Shown here: positions 57,596-64,000 of the stretch, in pieces
Layout of the letters: every line of letters starts with the position of its first letter
Position numbering within the stretch: position 1 is the stretch's first letter
Origin: Monocercomonoides exilis
Lineage: Eukaryota; Preaxostyla; Oxymonadida; Polymastigidae
DNA length: 64,000 nt
Assembly (NCBI GenBank): GCA_001643675.2
Contig: LSRY02000016.1
Coordinates: 1,240,001 to 1,304,000 of the forward strand
Reading direction: 5' to 3'
Notes under the pieces: generated by a model
The model's database searches: none
Told to the model about the DNA's origin: nothing
What the model saw: only the letters and a program-made list of their open reading frames with translations
Program-made: the position numbers and the translations under genes

Positions 57596-59026
57596 TTAAT
57601 CTTTCAGCCTTATTCCAACTCTATTTGATATGTTTTTTGTTGACTTACATGATATATCAATATTGTTATTTGCATTTCCTTCAAAACATATATCGTGACC
57701 ATTTAGCTCTGCAGTGTTATTGTGAAAAAAACAGTAATAAAGCAAGGTACCATCATTGGCACCTAAAATTTGAATTGTTATTCCTCCTCCCCAACAATTA
57801 GAATATCCATTCACAAAGAGGCAATTGCGAACAACGATAACTTCAAGATTATTCCAAATGCATGCTCCTCCGCCATCAGAATTTCCTGAATGATGACCAC
57901 TGCAGTTTGAAAAAGAGCAGTCCAAAACACAATTTTTTGTGTTTGTTGCTTTTGACGAATATATTCCTACACCTCCGGCATCATTTCCCGACCACCCATC
58001 TTTGAACATGCAGTTTTCAACAAAAGGTTGAGCCAACAGCAGTTCCATTGAAATCCCTGCACCTCCGTAATCCGTTGTTGCAGCACAAGAACAGTTTATA
58101 AAAGAACAATGCTTCACTGAACTTTCAAAAATGTTTAAAGCATAAATACCACCTCCTCTTGTTTTTGTTGCATTGCAATCTTGGAATGAAGAATTCGTCA
58201 CTGACAGTGTTGCCTCAGAGTTGCCATGCACATAAACTGCCCCTCCGTACTCAGCAGAACATCCGACCCATTCGCACAAGGACAAAGATTGCGACTCCGT
58301 TGTTGAGACGTTTTCTGTGTTCGTCATTTTTTGATCCTTCCTTTCGTTTTTGATGAACGTACAATTGTTGCAGATAAACTTCTCACAGCCCACTGTTCCA
58401 CTCACAATTCCACCTTCCAGAACATTTGTTGACCCTCTGACGATGCAATCTTCCAATTCGCTCATTTTTATTTCCACAACTTTGTCGCAACAGAATCGGG
58501 AAGCTTCACTTTTCTGCTCTGTAATGTTCACAAAACTGCTTCTTGAAATGCTTTCACCTTTCCCTGCTCCTTCTTTTACAAAATTTCCACTTCCACAAAA
58601 TACTATGTTCCTCCAATCACATTTCTTTGCAAATAATATTGATTCTTCAGTTGTCATCTCAACTACGCTTTTTCTCATAATCATGTTCGTGCCCAATTTA
58701 ATGGAAAAATTTGTGAGAGAACACATTCCACCATTGATTACAAATAAGCCAACTTCTTTGCATTCCTCGAATAAATGACAACCATCAAGTTGCAAATTAG
58801 ATTTGATGTAAATTTTAAATGCACAATTGTCTTTTCTCCTCTCAAATGATATCTTTCTGAACTCAACTGATCCATTATGAATGTTACAAAACACATCGAT
58901 GGTACTTTCTATATCTTCACAATTTTTTCCCATTTTTGTGAAAGCAAATGAAGGAACACATCCAGATTGTGAAAAATAGCTCCAACATTTCTCAATGAGA
59001 ATTAGCAATAACAATGCAGAAAACAT
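57596..59026 (-). CDS. Receptor copy 1: signal peptide and diverged N-terminal ectodomain, ends at TAA
   Basis: ATG 59026 opens a signal peptide (MFSALLLLILIEKCWS) and 476 codons of Cys-rich beta-helix sequence with turns such as CGGAVYVHG-like, TRGGGIYALN and GGAGISM. It is homologous to, but diverged from, the first ~530 residues of the plus-strand gene at 59729; for example TVTNSSFQDC-ATKTRGGGI and FFHNNTA are shared. The TAA at 57596-57598 is followed in the same frame by the intact main receptor, and the plus copy has sense codons in the corresponding place, so this is a nonsense change inside one gene. A GTAAGT/TTATTAG pair around it could suggest an intron, but it would delete conserved residues (SNRV). 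Start chosen for the signal peptide. Confidence 0.8.
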   Translation of the reverse strand: MFSALLLLILIEKCWSYFSQSGCVPSFAFTKMGKNCEDIESTIDVFCNIHNGSVEFRKISFERRKDNCAFKIYIKSNLQLDGCHLFEECKEVGLFVINGGMCSLTNFSIKLGTNMIMRKSVVEMTTEESILFAKKCDWRNIVFCGSGNFVKEGAGKGESISRSSFVNITEQKSEASRFCCDKVVEIKMSELEDCIVRGSTNVLEGGIVSGTVGCEKFICNNCTFIKNERKDQKMTNTENVSTTESQSLSLCEWVGCSAEYGGAVYVHGNSEATLSVTNSSFQDCNATKTRGGGIYALNIFESSVKHCSFINCSCAATTDYGGAGISMELLLAQPFVENCMFKDGWSGNDAGGVGIYSSKATNTKNCVLDCSFSNCSGHHSGNSDGGGACIWNNLEVIVVRNCLFVNGYSNCWGGGITIQILGANDGTLLYYCFFHNNTAELNGHDICFEGNANNNIDISCKSTKNISNRVGIRLKD

Positions 59027-59728
59027 TGAAAATTGTATTTGCTGAACACAATAATGAAAAAAAAGATCAGCAAACCAAAGTTCGAATAAATCTTGTATTT
59101 TTTTTCAATTTTTCATTAATTCTTCAAAGACCATTTCTGTTTGAAAGAGAAAAAGTTTCTAAAACATATATAACCAAAAATAATTTCTAATTTTTTTTCA
59201 TTTTTTTTGAAAAACAAAAAAATTTCGTTTTCATTGTTCTCATCAAAAGAATCTTGATAAAAAAATAATGATTTGTTATTATTTATTCTTTTTGAAGTGA
59301 ATCTGATTTTTTTAGAAATAGTCATTCACTCTTTTGAAAAAGAATTCGATGGAAGGAAAAATCAATCCAAACGTCACATTCCATTGTGAGCAAAATTCTC
59401 CGAATATCTTTTCTTTTTATCAAATTCTCGAAAATGTTTAAAAGCATTTGTTTATGAGCATTTTATTCATTAAAAAAATTTTTAAAAAAGAAGGAAATAA
59501 ATTTTTATGAAATAAATAATTATGGGTTGTTATCCATTTCCTCTCCCTAAGAAAACAATATAAATTATTTTTTGTTTGACATCAAAAAGAATTACTTAAT
59601 GAAAGTTTTTGTGTCATTATTTATTTATTATTTATTTATTTTTCATATTCAAAATGACATGAATAAAAATTATTTTTTCTCATTTCGGATATCATTGAAA
59701 TGGGTTTATTGATCATATGGTGAATAAA
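59027..59728. other. Divergent promoter region between the two receptor genes
   Basis: About 700 bp, AT-rich, separates the two head-to-head start codons and must hold both promoters. TTTTCA directly precedes the minus-strand ATG. No conserved palindrome between the two flanks is evident, so the inverted duplication does not include the promoters as near-identical sequence. Confidence 0.6.
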
Positions 59729-62700
59729 ATGATCATTACCCTCAAAATCCACCAGTTTTTTCGTTTCAAAGTCTCACTGTTATTGTTTATCCAATTAGCA
59801 GAGTTATTTGAATGCAGTCATTTATCTGCAAAATCCAAGAAAACTGAATTGAGTGCGTTGTCAATATTCAGCGATGAAATAAATAGGAAATCAAATTTTC
59901 AAAGTGTTTCTCGTTTCCTTGACGCAGAGGATATTCAAATCAAGGAACCTGGTATATTAGAGTACTTTTCAAATGAGGACAAGAGATTATTCGATCTATC
60001 AGCAAGCAGCTCTCGTGTTCAAACACAAATAAATACTGTGAATTCTTCCATTTTTGTGTCATCGGTGTTCTTCAAATTTTTGGATACAAAATCTTTTTTA
60101 TTCATTGATAAAACTTCGATGTGCTTTTTGCAGTCATTTTCAATCGAGAATTCTGAGAAGATAAGTGTTTCTCCTTTCGAATGTTGTGGCTCAATTTGTG
60201 TTCACAACTTTTCATTTGCCTCTTCTGTAAAGCAACAAATGAGAAGTTTGATATCATCAACGAATCTTTCCAACATATGTCTTTCAAGTTCGATATTTTC
60301 TAATCTTTGTTTATCTGATGATGGAAGTGTTCTTCATCGTGGTGAATGTGCTTTTGAGGAAATCAAAGAGTGTTTATTTTTTAACATCACTCAGAATCAT
60401 CAAAAGCGTTGCAAAGATCCTTCGTTGTTTTCAAGAAAAAGCGTTTTTCACAGTTGTGTTGTGGTCCGCTCAACAAATGTGCTTGAAGGAGGATTAGTTT
60501 GCGGATGCACTTTTTCTTCCTCTTTTTCATCATTTAATTCATCGTTTGTATCAAATACAAGGGTGAGTAACTCATTTATCAGAAAGGATAGAATATCAAC
60601 ATCAGATACACAATCTCTTAACTCTTGTGAATGGGTTGGATGTTCATCAGAATGTGGAGGAGCAGTCTATGTGTTTGATAATTCTGAGGCAAAACTGACA
60701 GTAACGAATTCTTCATTCCAAGATTGTTTTGCAACAAAAACAAGAGGAGGTGGCATTTTCGCAAAAAATATTTCTGAATGTGAAGTTAATAACAGCATAT
60801 TCGTCAATTGTTCATGCACAACTTCCGAAGACAACGGAGGAGGAGGAGGAATTGGTTATTATCAAATTAGCAAACAAACAATCACATCTAATTGCCTATT
60901 TCAGAATTCTTGGTCAGCTGATGATGCAGGAGGTTTGAGTGTGTGGTATTGCACGAGTGGCGAGGAAGAGAAGTGTGTCTTATCTTGTTTGTTTGATAAT
61001 TGCAGTGGAAATAAAGAACAGGGCTCAGCAGGAGGAGGAAGTGATGTTGTTTATTGTTATTCAAAGATTTGTTTTTCATCTTGTTGTTTCAAAAATTGCC
61101 ATTCAAAAGGAGGAGGTGGTGGTCTGTATTTTGACAATAATATTTCAATAAGTGGAATGCTGTTGTATTTCTGCTTTTTTCACAATAATACTGCTCAATT
61201 TGGAGGTCATGATGCTGTTTTTTATTTTGAAACCTCAAATCGAATTGATACGACTTGTGTAACAACAAGAACTTCAAGCAATAGAGTGTCAACCAAATGG
61301 TATTCAATTGAGGATAAAAGTGATTGGTTGAGAAATGTCGGAGGTCGAATAAGATATGTCTTTAATTCAAGCAATTATGAACATGCAAAAGATTCGTTTT
61401 TCTGTGGGTTTGATGAAACACATCCATGTGAGACAATAGGGCATTGCATTTCACAGCTCATTCCTGGTTATGTGGAGGATGTGAAGATTCTGAGGGGAAC
61501 GATGAATATTCGAGATGAAGTGGATGCTGGGACAAATTCGTTTGCAATCAGTGGGCTGGAGCCCACAGGAAGTGCTGTAATGACCAAACTGAATTCCGCT
61601 GGGCTGTCTCTTTTTGCAGTCGGAGCAGGGAAGTTGAACGTGAGTGACCTATCAGTGGTTCATGATTCCTCACGCGAAACCAACAGGCAATGCAGACTGT
61701 TTGAAGTGGGAAATGCAGGAGTGATGAGGATGGCACGATTGAATATTTCAACGGATGCTGCTCATTCACAAAACACATTTATTGAGACAGAACTTATTTT
61801 GATAAATGGAGGGGAAATGGAGATGAGTTTTGTGAGATGGCTGAAAATATCTCTTTCAACGAGCCTTTTCGATTTTTCTGGTTCAAATGCAAACGAAGTT
61901 AGGGCTGGAAATTGTTCATTTTCAGGGATTGTGAGAACTACGGCGGGCTCTTCATTGATCAATTTGTCGGATAGGCCATTTTCTGTGTGCATTGAAGATA
62001 GCACTGCAGATGGGTGTGGAAGTGAAATATCACTCTTTGGAGGAGGGTTCATGCTTGAAATAGGAAGTGAAAAGTATGTGAAGTTGAATGGAGGCATTGT
62101 GAAAAATTGTTATGCCTCAGCCACTCAAGGGAGAGGAGGAGGGATTGGGCTGAAAGTGAAAGACATAAGTTCAGATTTTATGATTTCCTCGGAATTCGAA
62201 GGGAACAGGGCAAAGTGGGGAAGTGATATTTTTGTTGATTCGATCAATTTGGAGTCAACAGCAAAAAGTGGAAAAATCACTTCATTGACAGCATCAATTT
62301 CCACGATTAACAAAATCCGAGGATTTGACAATGGAAATGAAACTGTTCCAATTCCGCTATGCGTTTATTTGATTTCTTTGCCAGAAGAGATTGTTGCAAG
62401 TAATGTTGATGCTTTTGACAATTCTTATTGTGGGTTTACTGAGTTTCCCTGCATGACTTTGAATCATTCACTGACAAGACAAGAAGAGGAAAAGAAGATT
62501 GTTATCGATGGGATGACAGAAGTGAACAGTGAGCTGATGTTTGACTCTTTCAAGCACACAATCCGAGGGAAAGATGGAAACAGTGGATGGAAGGTTATTG
62601 ATGATTCTGATGGAAGTGAAGGAAGTATGATAACTGTAAGTGCAAATGCGTATATGATGTCACTCATTTTCTCTGTTCCTTCTGCTCTTCCAAATCACGA

Positions 62701-64000
62701 ATCATTCTTCAGTTCCACCTCACAATCATTTTCGCTTGAAGATTGCTCACTGACATTTCAAGGCTCCCAGTCAGCGTTATCTTATGAATTTTTGTCAATA
62801 ACAGCAGGTGAAGTCTCTATTTCATCTTTTGTTGTATTATCATTGATAATTGGGAACTGTCCGTTGATTAATCTTGATGGAAACAATGCTGCTGGAACAT
62901 TCACTTCCATGAATATTGAGGATATTAGCTCGACAGGAAATAGTGTTTTGTTTGGGGTGGCGAATGGAGCATCTTTGACGAGTGAAGATTCAACACTTTC
63001 AGTGAAAGCATCTTCACAGGCAGATTTGCCATCAGGATCTATTCGAGTTATTTCAACATATTCTGGGAAGTCAATGAAATTGTCGAACAATACGATGAGT
63101 GGATTCAAGGGGATTGAAGGAAATGGAGGAGCTATTGAATGCACACTTGGGAGGGATTGCTTTCTGGAAATAGTTGGAGGGCTGATATCTGGGTGTGAGA
63201 GCAAAGGAGGAAATGGAGGAGGGTTGTGGGTTGAAATGGGAGAAGGATCGAGATTCGCTGTGGGAAATGTGACGGATGCTTCCCAAGCGAATTCAATGTA
63301 TTCAAATGATGAAAACGACTTATTTCAACTTGTGAGCTGCAAGGCAACGCAAACAGCAGGTGGGGAGCGTGGATATGGGGGAGGGATTTATCTTCATTTG
63401 AATGGTGGAGCGAGTTCATTCATCTTGAAGGATGTTTCATTTCCTGGGTGCGATGCGAGAAAAGGGAAAGAAATCTTCGTTAATGCACATGATCTTTCAG
63501 GTGTGATTGACAGAAACTCGATTGGATTTGATGTTGATTTGAATAACTTTTCAAAACTGAATGGATTTGAGAGATCAACGCTGAATGAGTCATTTGTCAT
63601 TCCGCTGGTTGTGTATTTGTGGAACAACTTTTCTGCATCAGCATTTGTTGGAGAAGAATCATCAAGCCATGATTTTTCGATGTGTGGATATGAAGCGTTT
63701 CCATGCTCCACAATCGCAAATGCTGCATCAGTCCATTTTGAAGGGAAGAAAAAAGATGTTACTGTTCTTGAGCCATTTGTCTTTGAGGAGGAATTGGGAT
63801 TTGATTCGGAAGAATGGAGCATCAAAGCAAAGGAGAATGAAATGAAGTGTGGAGTTGCTGATCTGACAGAAGGAGCACAAAGTGGATTGATGGAGAACAC
63901 AGTCACAACATCTGTAACTGGCATTGTATTTTCGATATCTCAATCGCTGACATATCATGAAAGTGTGTTTTGTTGTCGTTCAGAGAAGCTCACACTGAGC
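59729..64000 (+). CDS. Giant beta-helix receptor copy 2, intact, partial at the window end
   Basis: ATG 59729 opens 1424 uninterrupted codons to the window edge. The signal region is MIITLKIHQFFRFKVSLLLF. The first ~555 residues are a Cys- and Gly-rich beta-helix ectodomain (GGGIFAKNIS, NGGGGGIGYY, GGGGGLYFD) diverged from the N-terminus of copy 1. From residue 557 on (FFCGFDETHPC) the sequence appears identical to copy 1, including modules at about residues 559, 895 and 1315. By analogy, it should continue beyond the window with further modules, a membrane helix and a kinase-like tail. Unlike copy 1 it has no internal stop, so it is the better candidate for the functional member. Role: cell-surface recognition or signalling, inferred from architecture only. 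Confidence 0.88.
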   Translation, partial: MIITLKIHQFFRFKVSLLLFIQLAELFECSHLSAKSKKTELSALSIFSDEINRKSNFQSVSRFLDAEDIQIKEPGILEYFSNEDKRLFDLSASSSRVQTQINTVNSSIFVSSVFFKFLDTKSFLFIDKTSMCFLQSFSIENSEKISVSPFECCGSICVHNFSFASSVKQQMRSLISSTNLSNICLSSSIFSNLCLSDDGSVLHRGECAFEEIKECLFFNITQNHQKRCKDPSLFSRKSVFHSCVVVRSTNVLEGGLVCGCTFSSSFSSFNSSFVSNTRVSNSFIRKDRISTSDTQSLNSCEWVGCSSECGGAVYVFDNSEAKLTVTNSSFQDCFATKTRGGGIFAKNISECEVNNSIFVNCSCTTSEDNGGGGGIGYYQISKQTITSNCLFQNSWSADDAGGLSVWYCTSGEEEKCVLSCLFDNCSGNKEQGSAGGGSDVVYCYSKICFSSCCFKNCHSKGGGGGLYFDNNISISGMLLYFCFFHNNTAQFGGHDAVFYFETSNRIDTTCVTTRTSSNRVSTKWYSIEDKSDWLRNVGGRIRYVFNSSNYEHAKDSFFCGFDETHPCETIGHCISQLIPGYVEDVKILRGTMNIRDEVDAGTNSFAISGLEPTGSAVMTKLNSAGLSLFAVGAGKLNVSDLSVVHDSSRETNRQCRLFEVGNAGVMRMARLNISTDAAHSQNTFIETELILINGGEMEMSFVRWLKISLSTSLFDFSGSNANEVRAGNCSFSGIVRTTAGSSLINLSDRPFSVCIEDSTADGCGSEISLFGGGFMLEIGSEKYVKLNGGIVKNCYASATQGRGGGIGLKVKDISSDFMISSEFEGNRAKWGSDIFVDSINLESTAKSGKITSLTASISTINKIRGFDNGNETVPIPLCVYLISLPEEIVASNVDAFDNSYCGFTEFPCMTLNHSLTRQEEEKKIVIDGMTEVNSELMFDSFKHTIRGKDGNSGWKVIDDSDGSEGSMITVSANAYMMSLIFSVPSALPNHESFFSSTSQSFSLEDCSLTFQGSQSALSYEFLSITAGEVSISSFVVLSLIIGNCPLINLDGNNAAGTFTSMNIEDISSTGNSVLFGVANGASLTSEDSTLSVKASSQADLPSGSIRVISTYSGKSMKLSNNTMSGFKGIEGNGGAIECTLGRDCFLEIVGGLISGCESKGGNGGGLWVEMGEGSRFAVGNVTDASQANSMYSNDENDLFQLVSCKATQTAGGERGYGGGIYLHLNGGASSFILKDVSFPGCDARKGKEIFVNAHDLSGVIDRNSIGFDVDLNNFSKLNGFERSTLNESFVIPLVVYLWNNFSASAFVGEESSSHDFSMCGYEAFPCSTIANAASVHFEGKKKDVTVLEPFVFEEELGFDSEEWSIKAKENEMKCGVADLTEGAQSGLMENTVTTSVTGIVFSISQSLTYHESVFCCRSEKLTLS
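61397..64000 (+). repeat. Inverted-repeat arm 2 (receptor body), cut by the window edge
   Basis: Reverse complement of 54908-57511. The inner boundary is sharp: immediately left of 61397 the two genes still encode homologous protein, but with diverged sequence. The arm begins at codons for FFCGFDETHPC, the first CG-x5-PC module. Confidence 0.93.

Noticed and set aside
57590-57680. An intron (GTAAGT ... TTATTAG) that would remove the TAA in receptor copy 1
   Set aside because: The putative donor lies inside codons for SCKS, and the removed part includes SNRV, both conserved with receptor copy 2. The donor is also of a type not used by the firm genes here.
54984-63924. Sets of identical short ORFs antisense to the two receptor genes
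   Set aside because: They are shadows of the receptor reading frames, identical only because the arms are identical; no independent coding evidence.
1-64000. Non-canonical code with TAA/TAG read as Gln, as in the oxymonad Streblomastix
   Set aside because: A TAG in the RT and a TAA in receptor copy 1 would read well as sense. However, the surface protein of ~3220 residues uses only CAA/CAG for Gln and stops at TAA with non-coding sequence after it, and the long frames contain no other in-frame TAR. Isolated nonsense mutations explain the two cases better.

Overview
The window looks like nuclear DNA of an AT-rich protist with many introns. Best guess: an oxymonad (Preaxostyla), of the Monocercomonoides type. 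Three observations support this. Spliceosomal introns of about 50-250 bp interrupt most genes. There are very large single-pass surface proteins built of parallel beta-helix (POMP-like) repeats, one type carrying a kinase-like tail. A two-exon family of unknown function occurs three times and matches what I recall of expanded oxymonad families. The organism call rests on recognition, not a search. The standard genetic code fits: TAA, TAG and TGA all occur as plausible stops and long frames stay open without needing TAR read as sense.

Layout: 1-3936 is a decayed DIRS-like tyrosine-recombinase retrotransposon on the minus strand, running off the left edge. 5818-7155 (minus) is the first member of the unknown two-exon family; others lie at 27090-28425 (minus, frameshifted) and 32992-34309 (plus). 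9217-14822 (plus) is a six-exon gene for a low-complexity, highly charged protein of about 1620 residues. 15267-25061 (minus) encodes a surface protein of about 3220 residues with a short cytoplasmic tail. 34592-39750 (plus) is a four-exon ABCC/MRP-type ABC transporter. 40459-40540 is tRNA-Ser(CGA). 40655-46428 (minus) is a seven-exon SMC protein, best matching SMC4 of condensin. 46615-47268 (minus) is a small four-exon single-pass membrane protein.

The right end holds the most unusual structure: two giant beta-helix receptor genes head to head (59026 down to 50029 on minus; 59729 to beyond 64000 on plus). Their first ~500-550 residues are homologous but diverged. From a sharp point on, they appear identical in inverted orientation over at least 2.6 kb (54908-57511 versus 61397-64000). 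The switch falls at a recurring CG-x5-PC module motif. The minus copy carries an in-frame TAA just before the switch and a one-base frameshift before its pseudokinase tail; the plus copy is open to the window edge.

Gene-poor stretches are AT-rich and hold homopolymer runs of up to 54 nt, microsatellites, a diverged dispersed repeat (26.2 kb and 48.3 kb) and a MITE-like inverted-repeat pair (28.6 and 29.6 kb). Exon models were built by hand: for each listed gene the exon phases close across every junction. No transcript data were available.
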